In this document: one piece after another, positions 35,755 through 44,517 of the stretch
Layout: each line of letters begins with the position of its first letter
Numbering within the stretch: position 1 is the first letter of the stretch
Assembly: GCF_007752345.1 (NCBI RefSeq)
Contig: NZ_CP036299.1
Location: 1,937,001 to 2,001,000 of the forward strand
DNA length: 64,000 nt
Reading direction: 5' to 3'
Source of the DNA: Planctopirus ephydatiae
GTDB taxonomy: Bacteria > Planctomycetota > Planctomycetia > Planctomycetales > Planctomycetaceae
Made by a program: the position numbers and the translations under genes
Notes under the pieces: generated by a model
Seen by the model: only the letters and a program-made list of their open reading frames with translations
What the model was told of the DNA's origin: nothing
The model's database searches: none

Positions 35755-37317
35755 CTACAGATCATCGTCTGGCAGAAGTTCCGCTTCTTCCGCATCGCTT
35801 TCAGCCAGTATCGAAGTTCCTCGGGGAGCAAAATCCTGATCCAGCACGACATAATCGGCATAGGTTGATGGATCAATATGGATCACTTGAGCTCGCCCTG
35901 TCTGGGCATGACTCAGATCGTTTTCTGTGGTTTTTCCGTGTAACCTCGACGTGACGAGAACGAGCCTCGTGTTGGCACTGAGAATTCTCTGGGCTTCTGC
36001 CAGCATCGACGTGGTGGTGGTCGCTGCACCAGGTTCGGCCAATGCCAGCTGATCGAGCAGGAATTCAAGATTGGCAGGTGAAGCCGCTGCTTCGTACACC
36101 GTCGTCGACTCACCACTGATGGCCAGACGCACTGTCGACTCCCGGCAAGTCTGCGAATGCTCGGCACAAAGTGTCGCCACAAAGCTCAGAATCAGTTCAG
36201 CCTGCAGATCTTCCTCAGGAGTCGGATGAGCTGATCGATGCAGATCGACCACGACCGAAAGATGATGTTCGCGATTCTGATGAAACTCGCGGACAATGAG
36301 TTCATTCCGGCGGGCAGAACTCCGCCAGTGAATCGCCTTTGGGTTATCGCCACTGCGATATTCTCGCAAATGATGAAAATCATCATTGTAAATCCCGCCC
36401 CTCGACTGGCTCGATGTCACAAGTTCAGAGGCACCGACCAGTTCACGTTTCCAGCGGGGATGCAATCTGCCAATGATGGGATAGACCAGCATTTCTTCAT
36501 GAGCATTCACCACCAGCCCGCGTTCAATCAATCCCAGTGGATAGCGACTGGAGACACTCAGTGGCCCGAAAATGTACCGGCCGCGATGCCCCAGTCGAAT
36601 GCGATAATGGGCCAGTTGAATCGATTTGGGCCCCACGCGTGTAAAAAGGACACTGGCGACAGCGGCTATCTGAGAGTGTCTCGCTTTGGCTGGCCGTGCC
36701 TGATCCCGCACCAGCATCATCCAGGCGGATAACAGTGGCCGATCATTACGGAAACTCACTTCGACACTGAACTGCTCACCACACATGGCTCGTTTGGGTA
36801 AGGTGCGCGACACCTTCGAGCCTTGCAGAGCGGTAAAGGCCGCCCAGCCATTGAGTACAAACGGACCAGCCATCACCGCAAAAACGAGCATCATCATGTT
36901 TGACTGGCCCAGCATCGAGCCCACCAGCAGCACAATCATGATTCCCAGATACATCAGCCCTTCCTTGGGGATATGCACCCGGTTTCGCTGAAACACGGGC
37001 ATTTTCCGCATACTGGCCGATTGTTTGCGAATCCAGTCTTCCACAAAGGTCTGCAGACTGAACAGGATCAATACGCCAATCGCTACAAAAAACGTCATGC
37101 GTGTGAGCGATGACCAGCGGGCCGTAATTGGCGAGGCCACAAAGTAGCCCAGCAGCAATAGACCTGCGACAGCCAGGGCAATCAAGGCACTGACTGGCAA
37201 AGCCAGCCGTCCGGGAGCCTGGTTGCGAAAACTCACATTTCTGGCGGAGGCCGCTTGCGGCTGACTGGTCGGAGAAGTGGCAGTGCTTCCGGCTGCCGAT
37301 TGCGTCATTGAAAGCAT
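35755..37317 (-). CDS. DUF58 domain membrane protein, second copy
   Basis: 520 aa from the ATG at 37317; the frame runs up to 37533 but that extension is not needed. Four hydrophobic helices lie in the N-terminal 200 residues (LALPVSALIALAVAGLLLLGYF, MTFFVAIGVLILFSL, LMYLGIMIVLLVG and a shorter one). The DUF58 block is near the middle: FHHLREYRSGDNPKAIHWRSSARRNELIVREF, with VVDLHRSAHP following. It differs from the 298-aa DUF58 protein by having its own membrane anchor and stands apart from BatA-like genes. Function probably in envelope biogenesis or stress; inference only. Confidence 0.87.
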   Translation of the reverse strand: MLSMTQSAAGSTATSPTSQPQAASARNVSFRNQAPGRLALPVSALIALAVAGLLLLGYFVASPITARWSSLTRMTFFVAIGVLILFSLQTFVEDWIRKQSASMRKMPVFQRNRVHIPKEGLMYLGIMIVLLVGSMLGQSNMMMLVFAVMAGPFVLNGWAAFTALQGSKVSRTLPKRAMCGEQFSVEVSFRNDRPLLSAWMMLVRDQARPAKARHSQIAAVASVLFTRVGPKSIQLAHYRIRLGHRGRYIFGPLSVSSRYPLGLIERGLVVNAHEEMLVYPIIGRLHPRWKRELVGASELVTSSQSRGGIYNDDFHHLREYRSGDNPKAIHWRSSARRNELIVREFHQNREHHLSVVVDLHRSAHPTPEEDLQAELILSFVATLCAEHSQTCRESTVRLAISGESTTVYEAAASPANLEFLLDQLALAEPGAATTTTSMLAEAQRILSANTRLVLVTSRLHGKTTENDLSHAQTGRAQVIHIDPSTYADYVVLDQDFAPRGTSILAESDAEEAELLPDDDL

Positions 37318-37701
37318 TTTCTCAGAAGCTGCCGCGCTCCCAGACGAGGCAGGTAAGCCACCAGTCTCTGTCTCCACCTCGGGAGAATTCGACGATGCCG
37401 ATGTCAGCGCCAAGTGAGTTACTTCCTGTTGAGAGATGTCTACAATCTGTGACTGTGCTGCGAATACGAAATAAATCTCAGTTTTTGAAGCCAGTTGGCT
37501 CGCTGTGGGCTTTCCTGCGGATAGTAGACTCAACTTTTCATGGTCTTGCTATCCTCAAGAGCATGAACTTTTGATTCAAAGTTGCGTCTCTTTTCCACAG
37601 GAATCCTTAGCCACCAAACGCTTCGCCACAATTCATCCATCCTTGTCCGAAGTTTTTCCCCCAGGGTTCGCCCCGAAACTCATCGATCCGCCGACAACAT
37701 C

Positions 37702-38352
37702 ATGACTCGAGATGATTCTGGAAACCATCCACCCATCGAAATGAACATGACTTCATCAGAAACAACAGAGAGTTTGAAGCCATTGGAGAACTTTGAACCT
37801 GTGGAAATTGAGCCACAAACTCCACTCCAGGGTTCGCAGATTCAAGGATGGAAACACCCCGTATTACTGAGCCATGAGCAACTCCTGAGCGAATGCAAAG
37901 CGCGTCGCCAGAAAACTTCTGGCCCCGGTGGTCAGCATCGCAACAAAGTCGAAACGGGAGTTTTTCTGAAGCATAGTCCCACAGGAGTCGAAGCACAGGC
38001 CACCGAACGTCGCAGTCAGGCAGAGAACCAGTCGAAAGCTCTCAAACGTCTCAGGCTGCAACTGGCACTGGAGATCCGCAGTCAACAGTCTGCTCTTGGG
38101 GCCCCTTCTCCACTCTGGAAGTCACGCGTTCGAGAGCAGAAAATTGTCGTTTCTGACGAACATTTTGATTTCCCCATACTCCTCTCCGAAGCTCTGGATG
38201 TCCTCGCCGAAAATGCCTGGGAGCCTCATCGGGCAGCTCTGCAACTCGATTGCTCAACCAGCCAGCTCATCAAGTTGTTGAAGAAGTTTCCGCCGGCCTT
38301 TGTGCTCCTCAATCAGCAAAGAGCCCGGCGAGGGCTGGAGAAGTGGAAATAA
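37702..38352 (+). CDS. Class I release factor-like peptidyl-tRNA hydrolase (GGQ protein)
   Basis: 216 aa. The RF-1 catalytic domain without codon-recognition domains: GGQ motif in KTSGPGGQHRNKVETGVFLKHSPTGV (about 77-101), a region with Glu-Arg-Arg-Ser (ATERRSQAENQSKAL), and a basic C-terminal tail (NQQRARRGLEKWK). Similar to ArfB/YaeJ-type factors that release peptides from stalled ribosomes, but it carries an extra middle part (about 120-200) and a different tail, as in many planctomycete homologues. The start is uncertain: ATG at 37702 or 37741; upstream residues are not conserved in type. Confidence 0.85.
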   Translation: MTRDDSGNHPPIEMNMTSSETTESLKPLENFEPVEIEPQTPLQGSQIQGWKHPVLLSHEQLLSECKARRQKTSGPGGQHRNKVETGVFLKHSPTGVEAQATERRSQAENQSKALKRLRLQLALEIRSQQSALGAPSPLWKSRVREQKIVVSDEHFDFPILLSEALDVLAENAWEPHRAALQLDCSTSQLIKLLKKFPPAFVLLNQQRARRGLEKWK

Positions 38353-38538
38353 TCATTCGGCAAACCTTCAAATTCCGGGCTGACAGAAAGTCCTCTTTTC
38401 AGTTAGATTGGCCATACATATTGCCTTTGAACCCTGATAAAGCACTTGCCAGTCATTCGCGCTGCTTCGACTGGCTAGAGGCAGAATCACTCTTTTCCAC
38501 GGCCGACGAGCCCACGTCATGAACCCGGAGACCCTGAC

Positions 38539-39036
38539 ATGAAAATGGGACGCACACTCGGCGTTGTGGCGACTGGCGGCATTCTATTTGGCCTCTGGAT
38601 CAGCGGTTGGCTCAAAGGCTTCGGCCTGGGAGACTCCAAGTTTCCAGGCGTGCAGGTCTCGACACAACAGACCAAAGTCAGTGACGAAGACGTCGATCAG
38701 ACGTTATCCAAAACCAATGCCTCCACCACGTTGGCCTCATCCACGGAATCCCGGCCAGAAACCCAGGCAGCACCTCAAGTGCTGGATATTATTATCGACG
38801 ATGCGGGATATCACTTCCGCAACAGCCAGACTTATGCCATCGAGCCGGTTGTCATACCGCTCGATCAGGTGATTCAACAGGCGTTATTGACCACACCCTC
38901 GAACGAAGGCCCGCGAGTCAAGATTTATCGCAAAGCCTCATCTCGAACGAGCAATGAAGCCAGACTCAGTGCAGCGCTCGCAGAAGCGGGCCTCAAACCC
39001 GTCGACATCTATTGGCATCCGGCTGTGACCGAGTAG
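38539..39036 (+). CDS. Single-span membrane protein with ExbD-like periplasmic domain
   Basis: 165 aa. One N-terminal hydrophobic helix (LGVVATGGILFGLWISGW), a polar Ser/Thr linker (about 45-80), then a small domain starting VLDIIIDDAGYHFRN and ending ALAEAGLKPVDIYW. The order of strand-helix-strand with an initial hydrophobic strand, LDQVIQQALL helix, VKIYRKASSR strand, and a last strand resembles the ExbD/TolR periplasmic domain. No ExbB-like gene is adjacent; the related pair is at 52.2-53.7 kb. Family call is inference from secondary structure pattern. Confidence 0.6.
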   Translation: MKMGRTLGVVATGGILFGLWISGWLKGFGLGDSKFPGVQVSTQQTKVSDEDVDQTLSKTNASTTLASSTESRPETQAAPQVLDIIIDDAGYHFRNSQTYAIEPVVIPLDQVIQQALLTTPSNEGPRVKIYRKASSRTSNEARLSAALAEAGLKPVDIYWHPAVTE

Positions 39037-39116
39037 CTGACCATCTCCAGCAAAACCACCGGTAAGAACGAGCCATAAATCATGCTGGTCGATGGGGCCT
39101 GAAAACCACTCCAGAT

Positions 39117-39602
39117 CTATGGGTCTCGCAAGAGTTCCCGCCATTTTTCCAGTACTCGACAAGCGGTGGGCCCCGTCGCCTGGGCTGTTAACTCCCGGGT
39201 ATTTTCGGGTTGATGAAAAATCTCGATTTCCAGTCGATCCGCTGGCAGGTACTCACTGACAAGCTCAGGCCATTCAATCAGCACGACAGCCTCAGATTCC
39301 AGCAGTTCATCGACCCCCAGTTCAAAGAACTCGGCTGAGGTTTTCAGCCGGTAAGTATCCAGGTGATAGACACTGAGACGAGCCTGATACTCATGGATCA
39401 GCGTGAAAGTGGGGCTGGAAACATCGTCAATCACTCCGCCCAATCCCTCCACGATCCCGCGCGTGAGTGTCGTTTTTCCAGCCCCGAGCTGCCCCGAGAG
39501 CAATACGATCAAGGGTTCCTGACAACTCATCCCGAGGAAACGACCGGCCTTCAAGGTTTCTAACTCATTTGCAAGAAACGTGTTAAGTTGTTTTTCAAGC
39601 AT
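39117..39602 (-). CDS. tsaE: tRNA threonylcarbamoyladenosine biosynthesis ATPase TsaE
   Basis: ATPase partner of TsaB/TsaD in making t6A37 of ANN-decoding tRNAs. From the ATG at 39602 (161 aa, normal); the frame runs up to 39704 without family sequence. Seen: Walker A GQLGAGKTTLTRG, switch-like SSPTFTLIHEYQARLSVYHLDTYRL, ELGVDELLESEAVVLIEWPEL. No tsaB or tsaD is adjacent. Confidence 0.95.
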   Translation of the reverse strand: MLEKQLNTFLANELETLKAGRFLGMSCQEPLIVLLSGQLGAGKTTLTRGIVEGLGGVIDDVSSPTFTLIHEYQARLSVYHLDTYRLKTSAEFFELGVDELLESEAVVLIEWPELVSEYLPADRLEIEIFHQPENTRELTAQATGPTACRVLEKWRELLRDP

Positions 39603-40039
39603 CAATCGATCACCTGGGGGAGAATTTTCAATCAGGAGAAATTGTGCGTCATGCGACTCTCGGAGAACTTTCTGCAACTCCTCGAACCAGATTGCAAGAC
39701 ACAAGATGTAGTATGCCTATCCAGCAAAGGCCGCAAAATCGTTGAAATCGTTGCAGTCTTCCGAAACTGTAATTATTTGTATTGCAGTCAACGGCAATTC
39801 TTGCCACTCGGCCAATGTTCAAATCTTGGCCAACGTGTTTGAGCCGGTCTTCATTATCAAATCGACATCCGTGTACTGCCTGCAAGTTAGTCTTCGCCAT
39901 GAATGGCAACAGGGTTTGATCTGCTGATTGGTTGTCTGTTGATTGCATCGAATGGATTCGTACCCCGTGCTGGGTATTCCTAAGGGGGGAGTGCCAGCAT
40001 TTTTCAGGTTGAAGTTCAACCTTAGCACAAGGAAGTGCC
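39603..40039. promoter_or_regulatory. Divergent intergenic region between tsaE and the C26-family gene
   Basis: About 440 bases with three short perfect hairpins: GGCAA/TTGCC (39793-39805), GGCCAA/TTGGCC (39810-39831), and AGGTTGAA-G-TTCAACCT (40006-40022). The last sits just before the AAGGAAG ribosome site (40029-40035) of the C26-like gene and could act as an operator or leader structure. No gene seen. Confidence 0.45.
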
Positions 40040-40834
40040 ATGAGTCGCAAAGTTGCTGAACCGATTTCCAAGCCCGTTGTTCTGCTCAATGGGGATTTTC
40101 GCCCCAAGAAGAAAGACGGCCCGGCACTCAGCTGGTTTAACACCGGCTATTACGACTCAGTCACCGCCGCTGGTGCTTTACCGATTCTGACCGCTCCACT
40201 GGAAGATACGGACGATCTGAAGCAGATTCTCGACTCGGTGGATGGCGTGGTCCTTGCTGGTTGTGGTCACGATCTTGACCCCGTTCGTCTGGGTTTGGAG
40301 CCACACCCACACACACGCCCGATGCCACAACGGCGGGAAGATTTTGATCGCCTGCTCTGCAAGATGGCTGTTGAAATGAAGCTGCCAATCCTGGCGATCG
40401 GCTCGGGCATGCAGACACTGAACATTGTGCTGGGTGGCTCGATCTTCCAGCACGTTCCGGAAGAAGTTCCCCGTGCTCTGCACCACCGTGATTCCGTCGA
40501 AAAATGCAATCGCCATATTATTGAAATTACCGAAGGGACCCGTGTCTGGGATGTTTACGGCCCTGGTGAAATCCGCGTCAACAGTGATCATCACATGGCT
40601 GTGAATCAATTGGCTCAAGGCTTCCGTGCCTCGGCCTGCTCACCAGACGGTGTGATTGAAGCTTATGAATCGACTGACCCGGACTGGTTCTGCATTGGTG
40701 TGCAATGGCATCCGGAAGATGACACCGCCAGTGCTCTCGATATGCAGTTGTTCCAGGAATTCGTGGGAGCTTGCCGTATGGGCAATATGCCAGCTGTGAT
40801 TCCGATGACAGGTCGCCAGAAGGTGGCTGCCTGA
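40040..40834 (+). CDS. C26-family (gamma-glutamyl-GABA hydrolase-like) amidotransferase lacking the catalytic cysteine
   Basis: 264 aa. Fold and landmarks of peptidase C26/class I amidotransferases: VVLLNGDFR, GVVLAGCGHDLDP, the nucleophile elbow LPILAIGSGMQTLN (about 115-128), and the last catalytic pair in VQWHPEDD (His224, Glu226). In active members the elbow reads G-I-C-R-G-x-Q; here the cysteine position is Gly121 and the Arg is Ser122, so the normal thioester chemistry cannot occur. It may bind a glutamyl ligand, act as a regulator, or use other chemistry. AAGGAAG precedes the ATG by 4 bases. Alone in its transcription unit as far as visible. Confidence 0.88.
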   Translation: MSRKVAEPISKPVVLLNGDFRPKKKDGPALSWFNTGYYDSVTAAGALPILTAPLEDTDDLKQILDSVDGVVLAGCGHDLDPVRLGLEPHPHTRPMPQRREDFDRLLCKMAVEMKLPILAIGSGMQTLNIVLGGSIFQHVPEEVPRALHHRDSVEKCNRHIIEITEGTRVWDVYGPGEIRVNSDHHMAVNQLAQGFRASACSPDGVIEAYESTDPDWFCIGVQWHPEDDTASALDMQLFQEFVGACRMGNMPAVIPMTGRQKVAA

Positions 40835-41026
40835 GAAGAACTGGTCATCCAGGCTAACTCTTTTTGAGGAGATCGCCTGGTCTGCAATGGGGACGGACTT
40901 CCATTCAGATCAGGTGCAGAAGATGCAGCGCGGGTCGAGCACGGATGTTCGCCCCGACGTTGCGCCACACCTTCAAATCTCCCCCGAATTCATCACGCCT
41001 GACTTGTTCGCTGATGGCTGAATAAC

Positions 41027-41074
41027 CATGCTGAGAACCTGTTCGACCACGCTGTCGTTAAGGTTCTCAGTATG
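41027..41074 (+). promoter_or_regulatory. Leader hairpin that buries the start codon of the GAF-PP2C gene
   Basis: Fourteen paired bases: 41027-41040 (CATGCTGAGAACCT) with 41061-41074 (AGGTTCTCAGTATG), one G-U pair, plus an inner 4-bp CGAC/GTCG stem. The right arm contains the ATG at 41072, and AAGG (the only ribosome-site-like bases) at 41060-41063. So both start codon and ribosome site are sequestered in one stem. Confidence 0.7.
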
Positions 41075-42340
41075 CTTTCGGCCCCCAACTTGCCCAACGA
41101 AGAACAGCGAATCCAGGAGTTGTATGCTCTGGAATTGCTGGACACTCCTCCCGAAGACCGCTACGACTCCATCATTCGTGTATTAAGGGCCGTCTACAAA
41201 GTTCCCATCGCTTACATTTCGCTGGTCGATCGTGATCGACAATGGTTCAAGGCTCGGGTCGGCCTCGAAATTCTGGAAACACCTCGCAGTGTTTCATTTT
41301 GTGGCCATGCAATTGCTCAGCAAGAACCACTGTTTGTTCCTGATCTGACGCAGGATAGCCGCTTTGCCGATAATCCGATGGTGCTGGAAGATCCTCATCT
41401 CAGATTCTATGCCGGTCTTCGCCTCTCAGGCCCGACCGGGCTGCCCGTAGGGACACTTTGCATGGCGGACACGGTTCCCTATGAGAGGTCATTTGATGAT
41501 GCACCACTCAGAGAACTGGCCCATCTCGTCGAGCAGCAGTTTCAAATGCTCGATCTGATTTCTGCTCAGAGAAAGCTCCTCGAAGTCCGTGCCCAACTCT
41601 TGCAGACTCAGGCTTTGCTGCAGAGTGAATTGCGTGATGCAGCAGATTACATTCACTCGCTTCTTCCAACCCCGCTCATGGAACCGATTTCCACCAGCCA
41701 TGAGTTGGTAGCCTGCTCGGAACTGGGTGGGGATCTCTTCGGCTATCACTGGATCAGTGAGGAAGAACTGGCGATTTACCTGCTCGATGTCAGTGGGCAT
41801 GGAGTCGGAGCATCACTGCTTTCCGTTTCTGCCCTGAATGCACTCCGCAGGCAGGCCTTGCCGGGGATCTGCTTTACTGATGTCGAATCGGTGCTGTGCG
41901 CCATGAATTCAGCATTCCCTATGGAAGAGCATAACGGAAAGTTTCTCACCTTGTGGTACGGAGTGTTTCACACAGGACGACGAGAACTGGAGTATGGCGC
42001 AGCAGGTCATCCACCTGCCCTGTTGTGGCAACGTACTCGCGGGCCCTGCACAAAGCTCGTTTCCAATCAGATCATGATCGGAGCGGCAGCCGACTTTCCT
42101 TATCAGGCAGAACGAGTGCGAGTTCAGCAAGGGGCCAGGCTCTATGTTTACAGCGATGGTGCCTTTGAACTGGATTCACCAGCAGGTGAAAGTCTGGGGA
42201 TTCAAGGCTTAATCGAAACCATCGAGAAAAATGCCCACCGATCCAGCCAGCGAGTATCAGCCATTCGAGAATCGCTGCAGACCTTCCAGGGATCGGCAGA
42301 TTTTGTGGATGACTTTTCCATGATTGAACTCTGCTTGTAG
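41072..42340 (+). CDS. GAF-domain PP2C/SpoIIE-type serine phosphatase
   Basis: 422 aa, cytoplasmic by lack of membrane segments. N-terminal GAF domain (about 8-160) opens NEEQRIQELYALELLDTPPEDRYD and contains ISLVDRDRQWFKARVGL and SFCGHAIAQ, the arrangement found in GAF domains before GGDEF or phosphatase outputs. A coiled-coil linker (about 160-195) leads to a PPM phosphatase domain: ACSELGGDLFGYHWI, YLLDVSGHGVGASLLS (metal-binding Asp-Gly), GNGKFLTLWYGVFH-type strand, YVYSDGAFEL. Like RsbU, it probably dephosphorylates an anti-sigma antagonist; no antagonist gene is adjacent. Its translation may be gated by the leader hairpin. The end is 15 bases from the convergent CheX-like gene. Confidence 0.92.
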   Translation: MLSAPNLPNEEQRIQELYALELLDTPPEDRYDSIIRVLRAVYKVPIAYISLVDRDRQWFKARVGLEILETPRSVSFCGHAIAQQEPLFVPDLTQDSRFADNPMVLEDPHLRFYAGLRLSGPTGLPVGTLCMADTVPYERSFDDAPLRELAHLVEQQFQMLDLISAQRKLLEVRAQLLQTQALLQSELRDAADYIHSLLPTPLMEPISTSHELVACSELGGDLFGYHWISEEELAIYLLDVSGHGVGASLLSVSALNALRRQALPGICFTDVESVLCAMNSAFPMEEHNGKFLTLWYGVFHTGRRELEYGAAGHPPALLWQRTRGPCTKLVSNQIMIGAAADFPYQAERVRVQQGARLYVYSDGAFELDSPAGESLGIQGLIETIEKNAHRSSQRVSAIRESLQTFQGSADFVDDFSMIELCL

Positions 42341-42355
42341 CAGTTGATGTTCGCC

Positions 42356-42943
42356 TCAGCGGATGACAGGCACAGCCATCCTCGCGGGTACTTTTTGGCC
42401 ACGATTGGGCTGCGCAATCATGGAAAAATCGATCGTTAAAGGTCCCCATTTGGAATAGAGCGGCACTCGTACAACGGGTGTGCCGCTGAATCGCACTATG
42501 TGCAGTCGATCTTTGAGTACTGTCGGCAGCCCCAGTGACAGTTGATGAGCGGCCAGTTCTGACTTCGCCTGTCCGGCGATAATGTTGACCATTTCGCCGA
42601 TCGCATCGATCACCTCTGTGTTGACTTCCCGAATTTTTTCTTCGCGCATCGTGCTGGCAGCAGCAATCGCAAGGTGATTGCTGAGATTCAAAGCGATCGT
42701 CCCGACGATACCGCCGCGAATATCGATGACACCGGTCACCCCACTATAGGGTCTGCGAGGAGCCAATCCTGGTTTCCCCAGATCCAGAGGTGATCTGAGC
42801 ATCTGAGTAAACAGAGATGTGGCAGCGCGTATGATGGGATTAACAAAGCGAACGTCCACGCGAATTCCCCAGAATTTGGCAGGTTGACAGGCCAGAGATA
42901 GTCCCATTTGCAGCCGGTTTTGATTTGGACACACGACTGGCAT
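42356..42943 (-). CDS. CheX-like chemotaxis phosphatase domain protein
   Basis: 195 aa. The CheX/CheC-type core is present: VDVRFVNPIIRAATSLF at the start, GVIDIRGGIVGTIALNLSN, and AIGEMVNIIAGQAKSEL, the helix with the E-x2-N metal-water pattern. These domains dephosphorylate CheY-P. No other chemotaxis gene lies in the window, so it may serve another two-component or c-di-GMP system. The start is uncertain: no good ribosome site is seen, and residues 1-28 before the first conserved strand may not all be made. Convergent with the GAF phosphatase gene. Confidence 0.8.
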   Translation of the reverse strand: MPVVCPNQNRLQMGLSLACQPAKFWGIRVDVRFVNPIIRAATSLFTQMLRSPLDLGKPGLAPRRPYSGVTGVIDIRGGIVGTIALNLSNHLAIAAASTMREEKIREVNTEVIDAIGEMVNIIAGQAKSELAAHQLSLGLPTVLKDRLHIVRFSGTPVVRVPLYSKWGPLTIDFSMIAQPNRGQKVPARMAVPVIR

Positions 42944-43222
42944 CAGTCCACAGGACTGCCACTCAGTCGAAGTTCAATTCTTCACCAGCCTGTTCAAAAC
43001 CTACATGACCAAATTCGTCAGGCTGTTTCTGGTTCCAGCGGCACTCACGCTTCGTGGGATTTTCAGGTGTTTCACCTACGTCGAATTTCAATAAAACCAA
43101 TGGCGAGCTATTCAATTGCCTTCGAGAACTAATAAAGTGCTCATCACGATGGATGCACTCAATTGATGGGGAGTGCGTCAAGACGATATGGTAGAACTAC
43201 TATTCTGAAGGGAGGTTGAGCG

Positions 43223-44233
43223 GTGATGCAGCAGCGTAGTTTAGGGGTTTTGACACTGATTCTGGCCTACGGATTTTCCATCGATGGTACATCTACTCGT
43301 CTGGCAGTAGCGAACAATGGCCCCTGGCCACTCCCTCAAGTGACTTCACCAGCTGACAATCCCTCGACGCCAGAAAAAATCGAACTGGGTCGACAACTCT
43401 TCTTCGACCCCCGGCTTTCGAAAACTCAGGAAGTCTCTTGCGCCAGTTGCCACAATCCGGAAAAAGGGTACAGCGATGGTGAACCCAATTCTCAAGGGAT
43501 TGGCGGCCAGCGTGGAAATCGGAATTCCCCTTCAATCATTAACAGCGCGTACCACAAGTTTCAGTTCTGGGATGGACGCTCCAAGACTCTTGAAGAGCAA
43601 GCCCTGGGGCCCATGCAGAACCCGATTGAAATGGGGATGACACTCGAAGAACTCGTCAAACGTCTTAATGAAGTGCCAGGGTATCGTGCTCAGTTTCAAA
43701 AAGTCTTTGGGAGTGATGTCACTGCGGAAAACATGGCTAAAGCGATTGCCGCTTTTGAAAGAACCATTGTTTCGAACAACTCGCCATATGACCGTTTTGT
43801 TGCCGGCGAGACGACAAACTGGAACCCGACGCTCGAATTGGGCCGGGCCCTCTTCTTTGGAAAAGCCAATTGCAGTGCCTGCCACAGCGGAGCCAACCTG
43901 ACTGATAATGCCTTCCACAATATTGGTATTGGCAGCCAGGATGCTGGTCGTGCTGCGATCTCCAAGCTGGAAGCCGATCAGGGGGCCTTCAAAACTCCGA
44001 CGGTAAGAGAAGTCGCCCGTACTGCTCCTTACATGCATGATGGCAGTCTCAAGACACTCGAAGAAGTGGTGGAGCATTACAATAAAGGGGGCACTCCAAA
44101 CGATTACCTCGATGAAGAAATCTTCCCCCTCAAGTTGACGGACGCAGAAAAAGCAGCTCTCGTCATCTTCATGCGAGAAGGATTATCCAGCCCGGATCTT
44201 CCCATTGTCACCAAGCCCGAACTCCCCCAATAA
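43223..44233 (+). CDS. Diheme cytochrome c peroxidase (CcpA/MauG type)
   Basis: 336 aa, exported. GGAGG lies 8 bases before GTG at 43223 (or 11 before ATG at 43226). Signal peptide (to about ALA VAN, residue 30), then a domain with the first heme site CASCH (about 73-77) and a second with CSACH (about 217-221), preceded by LGRQLFFDPRLSKTQEV and followed by PYMHDGSLKTLEEVV, the distal peroxidase signature. The middle MGMTLEELV segment carries the first helix set. Reduces periplasmic peroxide using cytochrome electrons, or acts in protein maturation if MauG-like. No partner gene is adjacent. Confidence 0.94.
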   Translation: MMQQRSLGVLTLILAYGFSIDGTSTRLAVANNGPWPLPQVTSPADNPSTPEKIELGRQLFFDPRLSKTQEVSCASCHNPEKGYSDGEPNSQGIGGQRGNRNSPSIINSAYHKFQFWDGRSKTLEEQALGPMQNPIEMGMTLEELVKRLNEVPGYRAQFQKVFGSDVTAENMAKAIAAFERTIVSNNSPYDRFVAGETTNWNPTLELGRALFFGKANCSACHSGANLTDNAFHNIGIGSQDAGRAAISKLEADQGAFKTPTVREVARTAPYMHDGSLKTLEEVVEHYNKGGTPNDYLDEEIFPLKLTDAEKAALVIFMREGLSSPDLPIVTKPELPQ

Positions 44234-44517
44234 GTGCCTGACGAGGCAGACAACCTCAACAGGCTCGATACAGCGGTCACTTCTTACGCACCTAACCGCT
44301 TTGCTTTCGCCACCATATCGAGTTAGCATCGTCAGTCTGAAAGAGACAATTCGATCAGTCGCCAGACACAATCTGGCTCTGTTCGAGTTGTTGGAACGAA
44401 GCAGCAGGCGGTTCACTCGGAAGAATCCGTTCGCATGATGACCGCAAGTTGAATATCTTCGAAATGGAATGCCACAACAGGACGAACCAGACCTTATTTA
44501 GATGAGAGGAACGAGGG

